Below, piece by piece: positions 24,001 through 36,521 of a stretch of DNA of 64,000 bases (position 1 is the first letter of the stretch; every line of letters starts with the position of its first letter). The notes beneath the pieces are model-generated. The model had not been told where the DNA came from and searched no databases. It worked only from the letters and a program-made list of their open reading frames with translations. A program made the translations under genes and the position numbers. This stretch comes from Strongylocentrotus purpuratus (lineage: Eukaryota > Echinodermata > Echinoidea > Camarodonta > Strongylocentrotidae), in contig NW_022145606.1 of NCBI RefSeq assembly GCF_000002235.5, positions 24,428,095 through 24,492,094 of the forward strand, written 5' to 3'.

Positions 24001-27000
24001 TGTTATTCCGCTACACCTTGAGCTCAGTGAGGAGGCACCGCGCAAAGAAGATGCTGAAAATGCTCCAAAACCAGTAAGTAGTTTTCATTCAGTTATTAGG
24101 TCTCAGCCATACACTAAGTCATTCTTGGTGGCAACTGGTCGCCAACTAGCGACAACTGAGCCTGCAAACAATGACAACTATTCCTGACTAAATTTGAAAC
24201 AAGTTTTACTCATCAACTGGGCGCTGAAGGGTTGGAGAAAGGATGCCAAATCGCTATCTCCACTACCCCCAACCCCCTCCGAGTGCCAAAATTTTAGTTT
24301 CACGCACCCATTTCGAATGCACTGTGTGATAGCTTGGTGACCGGTTTGTCGTGTGCAACCTAACTGTGCCGTCCTGTCTCGATCAGCATGTAGCCCGTAG
24401 TCACCGAGGTAGATGTCTATAATTGTACGGATCACAGTAGTTAGATGGTACGTGGTAACTGTCACTTCGTATTCGGCTATTTTGAAAGTATATAGTAAGC
24501 AATTTTCTTAAAAAAAATCAAACTCAATTGTCAGTTGGAACATGATGCTATACTGTGAATATGCTGCACGAAAATAAACACAAACACCTTCAAAAAGATA
24601 TCTCTCAAAGAGAGATGTTGATTAGGAGATATTCCCAACAAATCATATACAGCGCGCGACCTGGAAACATTTGCTCTGAAGGTAATACAAGTTTGAAATC
24701 CTTGAACGATCGCGACACTGTTCTCGGCATTCTGTCAAGGAACAATATTAAAATGATGAACATGCAGTGGGATTCCCTAATTAGTTTTTCTCGTACAATC
24801 ATGGACTTGCAGATAAATCGAAGGAAGTCAGTAGCAGCCGACAAGACAGGAATCTTGAAGTAGCTTTCATATATATATGTATATTTCTCATGCATAATAT
24901 CGCCTGCGCGCCGTATGCATGCACCGTACAAGTATGTAAGTCCTGGAAGTGGTCCAAAATTATATACAAGAGGCGCACATTCCAGCATTTCGGGGGTATC
25001 GGAGAAAACAAGGGCGAGAATTTCCTCCCCCTTAAATATTTGTGGGGTAGCAGCTCGTTGCAATTTTGTTTGGAGCTGCAATACTGTAATAGCCGAAATA
25101 GTTCATAGATTAATGCCTATGATCCTGAAATATGAATCGCTAAAGCGGCGATCCACTTACACACTAGACTCGTGCTACAGGAATTTATAACAGGCGTCTT
25201 CTTGTATTGAGAATTGAAGAAAAACAAAATGTTTTTTTTCAGTTGTCTATGAACCAATGCAGGGGCATGCACATTAATATGAGGTGGCAGGTACTAAAAT
25301 ATTTTCTAATACACTCTCTTATCATAATAAGGGGGCCCTTTAGGGATACCAGTGAGATCTCCTTGTGGATACTTAGGAACATACTATTCAGTGTTTTTAA
25401 CTATACAGATTCGGTACGGATTCTTTTGTTCTGTTTCCTTTCCACATAAACTCTGAAAAAGAAAATATCTTGTAATTCTCACATGTTTGTATTTGTTTAA
25501 ACAAATTGCTGAAGAACCCGAGTTTTTCTTCATTATTTAATTGTTGTTTATTCACAATCATCACATGAATCCCAAACTCCAGTTGCGCAAGTTTAGTGCT
25601 CAAAATGAAAGGCATGTGGCATGTAATCAGATAATTCTTCAGCATAAATTATGTTATATTGATCAAAAGTGTATAATTTTGCATGATATAGCCAAATTAT
25701 GCTTGATGAACCATCTATCTCTCAATTTAAAATCCAACTGCCGATTATTTCACTTTTCTATTGGATTTCGATTTGGGTTTGAGATCTGTGTTTTATTGTG
25801 TGTACCACAGCATTTATCCATTTATTTTTGCTTATGAAAGTACAGTACCTATAACTTGGACAAAACTATTCCTGATTTTAAAATTATAGTTATCGCTTTC
25901 GATGAAAAGTCTTACTTCGCATTTACTTTCCTTTTTTTAACGCCCTTTGCTGGGCATTAAATGTGTCGTGAATTTGAATGTGTCTTTCTTTTGAAATGCT
26001 AAAATAAATGAACACAGTACAATTTTTGATTTGATTGTATTATGAAGAGCTGTGTTCATGTTAAATCTAATTTAAGCTTAAATTAATACAATTCCGCAAC
26101 TGACAATTAAAACTTCACTTTTGGTTTTCAATTCAGTTGAAAGGGTCGGTTGTAAAAACACATCGTACCATTCTGGACTTGGTACATTTCTGGTTGATGT
26201 CAGTATACACCCATGCAGTACCATATTCTCACCTAGACTCGACATATGAACCTAAGGTCTTGATAATAGGGACGTTTGCGGGTGATAAGAGCACGCGAAT
26301 CAGCCAGGAAAAGGTAAGATAACTTTAGAAAAGGAAGTTATGAAATTGTTATATCATATTTTACAAAGAAAAGCAACTGCACACATTATATCGTTTACAC
26401 AGATCTTAGAGAAGAAGATAAAGGAGAAAAGGGAAAATAAAGTATATATTTCTAGTTGTTCAGACTAACATGATGGCAATAGAAATGTAAGGATTTCATT
26501 ATTTGTTTATAATTATGTGTCTGTCATTAGAATTTTAAACTAATTAGTATGAGTTACTTAATCAGTTAATGCGACGCATTTCGAAGAACACCATGCCAAA
26601 TCAGATTCAGTAGTAGAAGGGAGGGAAGAGAGAGAGAGAGAGAGATGGAGACAGAGAAAGAGGGTGGGGTTCCTAGTACTAATTAAATATAAGGCAATAT
26701 TACCCTTACAATTGATTTATACACAGGTGGAGTCTAAAGTTCAAGAACTGGAGGTCCTGATAGGATCCCAACCATATCAGAAGCAAGTTCTGTTTCCCAT
26801 TTGTGTGATTGACAATAAATCTTCTACAAGGTCTGAAGTAAGTTGGTGGGTAATGATATTTTCATTACGTGATATTACAAAAATTGAACGCGCTTAACAA
26901 TTTTACCCCTAGTCCACCTCAAAAACGATTTACAGTTTAATAAAAAAAGGTATCTCGCCAAACGATTAACATACCCGTGGAAATATAATGGTCTCTAATA

Positions 27001-30000
27001 TCATATGAAATATACTATCTGATGATATTTTGGCGTTTCATTCGTAATTAATATTATAATTATTATCATGATAATGATTATAACACTGATATTATTTTAG
27101 TTAGGCACTAAAGCATTGATAGAGTTCTTCTATTTTAGAACCACTCTACAGAACAATATGAACATTGTTTTTCAATTTCTGTTATCTCCTCAAACGCAAT
27201 GGTTCCTTTTTTTCTTGTTTTACTCCTGTCTTTTCATTGTACTTCACTTTTGTGATAAAAAGAAAAAAACCTATTATTTCAGAAATTGAACTCTATGACC
27301 TTAATCAATTGATCTAATTAGATTGTTTTCCTATGGTGATATATACAATATTGATGTTCAAAGTTTATATCTCAAGTGGTTATCTAAATATCGCAACAAC
27401 GAGAAAGTGGGACGGACGGACATACGTACGAACGGAAGGACAAGCAACCTGTAAACACAATGCCTCCAGAACCACTATCGTCGTACACAAAACTTGTTTT
27501 CAGATTTAGTTGTCGCTGTTTATAGATGAAACATAAAGGTCAATTTTAGAAATTCGAGTTATTACCATTGTTATCACAATATGTAAATAATGTCTTAAGG
27601 TATGAGCTTCAAACATGGTAGCAGTATTACTATTATGAAGATGACCCAATTATATTTAGGGGCTAGTAGGACAAGATCGATCATAGTTGTCAGTTGACAT
27701 TCGATTATTTATTTTATTCATCATCATATGCCATGAATTTTACCATCCATTTCTTATTTTTAATTTAAGTCGAAGGCACATAGGTCACGCAGTCGCATTT
27801 GTATTGTTGTTTGTATTGTATGTAGGAGTATTAGTAGTGGTATTAGTAGTAGAACAAATGTTTCCTGCTTGGATGTTGCAATGACTACCTTCCAGATGAT
27901 TTTGAAGTTTATTTCCAACGAGAAAAGGTTTTTCCTATTGGCTGATAATCGAACATTGATGATCGCGAAGTTGAAAAAGATAATCAAATATAATGCATGT
28001 GTCTTTATCACAGGAAGTAAGACAATTATGTATATGAAAAGACAAAAAGCTGGTGAACATGCGTGTAAAGGTTTAATATTTATATTATCAAATGTTATTT
28101 TGCAGGTGAATACAATTCAAGATCGCATCGATACACTCATAAAGGACTTAGAGTATATGAAAGTTCACAAGCCAGTTAAGTGGAGAACCTTTTTAACTGA
28201 AATAGAGGACAGTGATCAAAGCACCCTAACAGTTACAGAGGTAAGCAGGGCAGATATCATACGTTCTTAGTGCACTCATGACAAAATACAAGCTCCTTTG
28301 CCTACGTTAGACTATTGTACATCTGAATATCCAGATAAGAACAAAGAAACCGTTTTGAATTGCAGGCTAACACCAGATAGTGAACTAGACATCGTTATTT
28401 GTATATAGCCATGTATTTCAAGTTGCCTATGTTGTGTGAACGCAGAAATGATCTCCTTCTGCGTTTTGGACGTGGTCTACTCGAGTCTGAACGGCATCGT
28501 GACATGCTACCTGCTACTCGTCAACGTGTCTCTCACCGCAGTTCAACACTTAGAAGTGCTCATCTACTAGACCTACCGTGTTGTAAAACCCAACGATATA
28601 GGAACTCTGCAATCCCATTTTTAACACGAATGCTCAATTATTCCATGTAGTTTTAGCTTTTTACCCCATGAATGCCTACTATAGGCCTACATGTCTTTAG
28701 TAACATGATATATATACATGTGCCCTGAATATACACGTGGCTTCAATTCCTTAAATACATATATTTTTTAATACTCATGTTCCTACATATATTATTGAAA
28801 CAACTTTATTCTGTTTACATGATTTATGCACCCATTTCAACTTTTTAATTCATAGCATATATATACATATATATAGTACAATAATGCCAGAATGAGACAC
28901 TGCGTTTAATTTTGTTATTTTGTTACACTTGTTTACACATTATTTACACACGCTTGTTCATTTAGATCTTCTGCAGGTGCCCATTTCATTTCTTAATTTC
29001 CAACTTTCTTCATATTTGCTAGTAGAGTTGTTTATGTTTAAAACATGTAAATCCGATATTATCACCATCACGTTTTATCTATCAATTATGTTAATTCAGT
29101 TTAAAATTGGATCAGTTTTTATAAGAAAAAACAAAGACGAAACCATAAGAACGAAGTGGGGAGCGAGATAAACAGTGTCTTATTTAACAAAACCGGAGAG
29201 GCAAAATAGGGGAATCTGAATCTGATATGTTAAAATTGAAAATAGAACGATATTATTAACACGTGCCTTGAAAAGTTTGAACTTGGAAATAAAAAGAAAA
29301 TAAGTTCGTGCCAAAATAACGGGAGGGCATCACCGACACTTTTTGCTTCCGTCTTTCATTTGAACCCAACAAACCTTTAAGAATTAAGCCTCAAACCCAA
29401 TCCACCTAGGGTTACTCAATTACGGAGCTACGGTCACTGAAAAAAGGCGATTGTCATCATGCGTTACCGTTCATGCGTGAAATTTGGCATGGATATGTGC
29501 AATGATAAGAATAAGATACTGAACAAATGTATGACAAATTCTGGCATAGATTTAGATATCATTTCGATAAGAATATTCCAAAAATTGAAAGCACACCAAC
29601 AGACATATCCCAATGAACCCGTGGTTTATAACATATACAAAATAAAAGGAATAACCTAAATAATCACAGTTATCATAACATTAGATCTTACAAGAAATAT
29701 AGAAACAAATTGACTACAATTATGTCGATTTCAAGTTAACTGTACTTATCAAAACAGCTCGAAAATGCACATAAAAATATGAGCTCTACATGGAAAGTTA
29801 TTAATCGAATCATTTCTACAAAAGAAAGATCCCTCAAAGTACAAACCTTATCCAAATCAGTTTGGCTACATCAAGTCATATTCTACTGAGCTTCCACTCA
29901 TACATTTGTATGACAGACTGTCGAATGCCTTGGCTGGTCATACAAATATAATTTGCGTCTTCATGGATTTGATCAAACCATTCGACACGCGAAGTGTCGT

Positions 30001-33000
30001 AGTCTAGTGGTTTAAGCACTTGACTTGAAATTCAAAGGTCGTGGTTAGATCGCGAACACGGCACTAATGTCTTTTGGCAAGGCATTCACCTTCATTTGCC
30101 ACACTCGACCCGGGTGAGGTAAATAGGTACCTGGCAGGAATTGATTCCTTGAAATGCTAGAGCGCTGTTATGGCAGCTATGCCAAAGCCGGGGTAATAAT
30201 ATATGCGCCTCGGAATATAATTTCTAGATCGATGGCGCTATAGAAATGCCTATTATCATCATCATCATTCTTCAAACGGAACTACAGTGTTACGGTGTTA
30301 AAAGATTACGTTAAATTGGCTTCAGAGCTGCTTGCTAGACATAAAACAGTTGAATTATTATTGTAATTTTAACTCTTACTAAATATTGGACATTAAATGT
30401 GAAGTCCCAAAGGGCTCAATATTTTTTCTCTTGTCTCTAGTTTTATGTCAAAGATATTTATAATTCATCAACAGTCTAACAATATATAATATTTGCTGAT
30501 GGCACAAAAGTATTTATCTCCTATTCAAATGTCAATGTACTCATCGACACTTTAAACTCAGAACTCCCAAAACTTGCCAAAAATGGTTTCGATGTCATAT
30601 ACTATCTTTAAATCTTAAGAAAACAAACTGCATATACTTTAAAACCCATGATAAACCTGTACAATTTGATGTACCGTTGGAAATAGATGATACTGTGTGA
30701 TCGATCAGAAAACAAATACTAAATTTCTTTGAGTATAATTATATCAAAGAACGTTTATATTGGTCGGACCATGCCAAAATCGAAAAACATTCCGTGCAAT
30801 GTAGATGTTCTGTACCATACACATTTATATTCATAGTATAAAATACTATTACAACATACCATAATGCAATCTGGGCGAATTCCAAATGTCTCAACGGCCC
30901 AATTTTAAGATATAACAAAAAGGCTATAACTCTAACTGCACTTTTTAAGACAAAGAAAGACTAACAAGACGATCAAAAATAATGTGTTTTTATCCAAACC
31001 CAAAACCGCTACGGCACATACATCAATTATATGATTTTGGGACTTAATTATGAAACATATAATCATGCTCAAGATTTGTGCAATTTGTTAACTTTGGAAG
31101 AACGCAGAAATAAACTTTGTTTCGATTTCGCCATTAAATTAGAAAAGCATGAACTGTGTTCTTTATGGCTACCAAGTCAAAGAATTGTTAATTTTAATTT
31201 AAGAAATGTACAGAAATATTCTCAATTTATTTGTAAAACCAGTCGTTTTAATAGTAGCTCTATTCCCTATTTCGTTCGCATCTTAAATGATTATTATTTA
31301 AAAAAGTAAGCTTCATGCATTGTGTATATTTTGTATGTTTAATGATGCTGTCTATTATACGTATTAATTTATCTAGTATATTTATCCTTTATATGTCATT
31401 AATTTTATTTCATGTTCAAATGTACAATGCTGTATTTTAACCATCATACCCTGTAAATGACCTGCAATTCAGCTTCGGCTGCCATAACGTCATGTGAATA
31501 AAACCTTTATTGAATTGAATTGAATTGAATTGAATATAGAGTGTCCTGGACGGTTCTATGACACCTACCCCCTGGACATCCAACCCCGTACGACCACCCC
31601 AAGTCAACTACCCCCTAGGACAACTACCCCCTAGGCAACCACCCTCTAGGACGACTATCCCCCGGGACCTCTCCCCCGGACAACTACCCCTCAGACAACT
31701 ACCCCTATGACAACAACCCCCGGACAACTACCCATAGGACAATCAACCCCACCGGATAACTACCCCCAGGCAATTACCCACCAGACATCTACCCCCTCCG
31801 ACAACCTTCCTCTAGGATAACTATCCCCAGACAATTATCATAGGGGGGAGTTTTTTTTGGGTAGTTGTCCCGGGTGTAGTCGTCCTAGGGGGCAGTTGTC
31901 CTAGGGGGTAGTTGTCTTTGGGTAGTTGACTGGGGTGGTTATCTGGGGGCTGGATGTATAGGGGGTAGGTGTCCGGAAACAGGCCTGGCCATATGAAATT
32001 CCCTGCCTCTTGATCAAATGAATATCCACTTAGAGCTTTCAATCAAAGCAGCAGTTAAGAGAATGCTGCTCTTGTTATATACTGTTTAATTTTAGATTGG
32101 CTTTTTCCTGCTTTATTAGCAAAGATACGTATGTGCAATCATGGGTAACTCTTTCTCACTTCAACCCTCTCCCCCTCTCTCTCTCTTTCTCTCTCTCTCT
32201 CTCTTATTTCTTCCACTCACTCTTCAGGCTCTACCTAATATTCCTTTCTTTCTTTGATGAATTGTAGCAACACCAGCAACCCCCGTAAATGTTTGTTGAC
32301 CAGCAATTGTTTATGTATTGTAAATCTGTGATTGACTTGACTTGACTAAAGCCGTCCACATCAACACTTGTATGGATGGTGGCTTCTTTTTTAAAACGGC
32401 TTGCCACGCCTTCCTATCTTTGGTCGACTTAGTGGCTTTGGTCAGGGAGTCAAAGTTTCGGTTGTTGCATTCAGCCTATTGCATGGTAATTCGTGATCAC
32501 TTTATCTAAAACTTTATGAACCCAAGAGGAAGACAAAAGAATTGATCAAAATACATGTAAACAGAAATGCTTGAAAGTCTGAAGAACCGAAGCAGTATAT
32601 ATGAGATGCGCAATAGTGCACATTACATCAATAATGAGTGAGCTTTGGGAATGTTACGCGGTACCTATTGCCCAAATGGTCAAAGACTTGTTTTAAATAT
32701 AATTTCACACAGGCACGCTCAATGTTGAAAACTTGGGGAATCAACGACGACAAAGTGGATGATGTTCTGAAGTTTTACCATGAAATAGGACACCTCATAT
32801 ATCACCAGGGATGTGAGCTTACTGTACTTAAGCCACAATATCTGAACAGCATCGTCAGTAATATCATAACAGTCATCGATGACAAGAAATTGGTAAGAGA
32901 TATTGTTTACACTAGTTTTACATTGTGTATAAATATGTAAAGCGAGAAGCAGGAAAAAGGAGATCAGAAATGAAATATGAGACGAACCAAAACTAAAAGG

Positions 33001-36000
33001 AGAAAAGAAAAATGTGAAGTTGTTGTAATGATAATAATTTTCATACCGTTTGATTGATTTATTTAAGGATGTGGGAACATGAACATGTATATGTGTGGGT
33101 ATATAATATTACATATATATATCTATTTACACTGCCTTCTGAAAGTGTGGGCACACCTGTTATCAGAACGGATTTTTCACAATCTTTCATGTTTATTTAA
33201 CTTCAAATGTATAATTTCTTAAACCGACATTCTGCCCACATTTGTGGCGTAGATAATAAAAGAGCTTCTTCAGAATGGGTGTAGTAACGATTTAAACAGT
33301 TTTTGTTATCACATCCAAAAGGAAAAAAGGTACCGGTAACAGATTTGATGTCTATTGATCAGAAATCTTCATCAGACGCAAGACTGAAGTTAGCCGCCAA
33401 TTAACAAAAATGACATCTCCACAGCCATGAGACTAGCCAACAAACTAAGAAACATTCTAGTTCACCCCAAAGACAAGTTCAAAGAACTAGACAAAAGTCA
33501 AGGGGTATTTAAGGCCCCTGTTTATCCTGCCATGTAGTCTACATAGGGGAGACAATTACTCTTAAAACCTGAATAGTTCTAAAACGAACGTATAAACAAT
33601 TACTTATAATGTGTACAGATAATTATTAAGTGATTCCTTCCTTCTAGTATAAGTTATTCATTTTTCCCCGTTAAGAGTGGACAATTTATAAGAACAAAAC
33701 GGAGGCCTCTTTTTTAATGCAAGTTTTTCTTCTGTTATTGTTGATGAGAAATTTCAAAGCAGTACATAATGCCAGAAAGACAATGATTTAACATTTCTGC
33801 CGGGGGGGGGGGGATAAAAATTAATGACCGGAATGTTACAACATGTGGATGTGATGAACAGCAAAGACTTTCACATGTTTTGTTTATACTCCATATCCTG
33901 ATTTGTGTGTGTGTAGAATTGTATTGACTCTTTGACCCCCTCTCGGGGTATGAGAGTACAAACAAACATAAGAGTATAAATAGCAATGCATGATTTATGA
34001 ATACAATTCACATACATTATACATAGATAATGACACAGAGATACAAACTATAATAGGTTTGTTTGTTTGTTTGTTTGTTTATTTATTTAAATACGGTGAT
34101 TAAAAAACATGCTTTCAGCTTAGCATAGCTGTTTTTCAGCATGTCCGTACATGGTACATTAAAATACATATGAATAAACAGATACACACACAAATTAAAC
34201 AATAACAAATACATAATATAAAATAAGTAAATGTAAAGAAAGAAAAAAAGAAATACAAATTTAAACAAAATAGATATAAAACAAGTTCAACAAAAGAAAT
34301 ACAAATGCAAGTTAAACATAAGGGGAAAATATATATATATATATATATATATTAATGAAAATAGAAAGGGTTGGAGTATAATTGAGAAATCAATCTGGTG
34401 AAAATATCTATGTTATTAGCTAAGCGGATTGACTCTGGGAGTTCATTAAACAGTTTGATACCAATATAAAGTTATATAGTGTATGAAAGTATGAAAGTAC
34501 AAACATGAACAATGAACCAACTAGTAAACACAAAGTATATATACATGTACAATGTAGATAGTGACAATAATAAAATGATGATTATACATCAATCAGAAAT
34601 TTGAATATGGGAATAAATTAACGCAACGAATTCAAATCTGGTAACGTTATACTAGTATGTTTTTGACAACATTTTTGAAGAATTTAACAATCAAAATTTC
34701 TTTACCTTTTGTTTTAACCTAGAAAGGGGACCTAGCCAAATATTGGACAGATCTCAAGGAAAAGGGTATTCTCAGTATAGAATTGATCCAAGCTGTCTGG
34801 AAGGAACATAAAGGAGACCATGATCAGCTCAATTACATTATCAACATGATGCTCAAGTTTGATCTGATCTGCGAAATACCTGATGGGCCTAATGGGGTAA
34901 GATGTAAACACGCTTTGCATTCCATAGTTTCAGTGTAGGTTGTCCTCAGATCATTAGTCTTTTTACATAAATATATTTTGCCTATGGGAACTATTAACAG
35001 ATAATGTGAAGGCAAGGCATATAAATGTAAACTTTAATCATTAATATAACTGTCTCTAGTCAAAACTGCACATATTAATACCGGAGACAATATATTCAGC
35101 ATGTAGGTCACCTCTTTTCCTAAGGGCCCAAATTTCAGTTAGTGTATTAAACATCTTTCATAATTATAATATTTATATAACGGTATGCGTAGGCATACAA
35201 AACTGTATGACATTATTAAAATATTCACCTTATTTCAGAAGAAACGGTTCTTCGTTCCCTGTCGTTCCTCTCCTAAGCTTGATGAGTGGGAAAAACATGG
35301 ACAAGACGAGGACGTTACATTTACCATTGACTTCCATCAATTCTTACCAGGTTGGTTACTTTATCATTTTTTTCGTTACCTATTGAAAAGAGCATTTTGT
35401 TTTATTTTGAAATTATTTAGTGTAAGGGATGATATCACAAGCTATTTGTTATACGGACCAGACGTGAAGAGAATGTTATTATGACGAAGTTGTGAGGATA
35501 ATCTGCTGTGAATATAGTGATCATACCCTTGATATGAAAGAACTTAACATGAGGGTAACTTTAAATGTATGTATGTGTGTATAAACATATACTTCTAGAT
35601 ATACGTTACTTATTCACATCAGACAAGTCGCTACAATCAGGAGATTCTAGAAAGAAGCATAACGAATGGGCACGTGTGTTCACTGATGCTCAACTTATTT
35701 GATCTTTCTTCTAAACATTGAGCCCACAACTATATGCAATACCACCACTCCTACGAATAACATGAGAGTCAACATTATGATCATTGAGGGAACCATTTTA
35801 ATAGGAACAATCAACAAACAAATCTGAATATTAATTTACATTGTTAATCGATATCCCGAGCTTACCGACCCGACTTTGCGTTAACAAAAATAAGTTTGTA
35901 ACTTTTTTTATTAGTTTTCATACATGTACGTGATCATAATCATCATCATAATTGTTGTTGCCGTTCATATTACTATCATATTGTGTGTATATTCTTTAGA

Positions 36001-36467
36001 AGTAACCGGCCGATTCTGAATTTAAGCAATCCAACTCTTTAAAATGTTAGGGAATCCATTGTTATTTGATAGATGGTTTCTTACATCGGTTCTATGTTCG
36101 AATGGCACGATGGTCTATGGAGAGAAAACCGTCTATCAAACCGACCTTCCACTGCAGAGAAATGGTGTTCTACATTGACAATGGTCATAGAGTGGTGATG
36201 ACAAATGAGATCCACGATTGTGAAATTAAGGTAGGACTACATGTACCACTGTCACATACATGTTGTTGTTTCACTGGGGTTTGAGAGTTATTTATATACC
36301 TGATGGAGGTTTACCTCTATTGATTATGCTACATAGGGTACGTTAACATAGTTTATGGAATACCTCATGATCTGACGGAAAAAAGTAAAGTGTTGTAAAT
36401 TATATCTTTATGCCGATGACACAGTGATCTATTTAGCGGATGACATGAGCGCTTTACAAGAACCCAC

Positions 36468-36521
<54 letters not shown>

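Larger units (their letters stand above)
29560..31535 (+). mobile_element. Decayed LINE interrupted by a SINE
   Basis: The linker before RT (WKVINRIIS at about 29790) and RT block A (CVFMDLIKPFDT) lie left of 29998. After the SINE come CEVPKGSIF at about 30400, IFADGTKV at 30490 (the FADD motif, second Asp changed to Gly) and a C-terminal frame (31031-31309) with LTLEERRNKLCFDFA and IPYFVRILNDYY. It ends in a TTGAA repeat tail at 31512-31537. Many stops; dead. Confidence 0.82.
28241..32712 (+). other. Intron 9 of ROCO gene
   Basis: Holds a LINE fragment (28399-28650), a larger LINE with a SINE inside it (29560-31535) and a minisatellite (31552-31975), then (CT)n at 32167-32204. Exon 10 joins exon 9 in phase across it. 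Confidence 0.65.
32893..34722 (+). other. Intron 10 of ROCO gene
   Basis: Holds a Penelope remnant (33424-33610), a minus-strand LINE 3' fragment (34054-34480) and a (TA)n run at 34329-34353. Confidence 0.6.

Noticed and set aside
24555..25190. Several overlapping open frames of 70-158 codons on both strands in intron 6
   Set aside because: They overlap each other in all frames and show no motif, start context or splice sites.
33120..33300. Tc1-like transposon end (CACTGCCTTCTGAAAGTGTG) in intron 10
   Set aside because: Only one end-like sequence is seen; no matching inverted end or transposase fragment.
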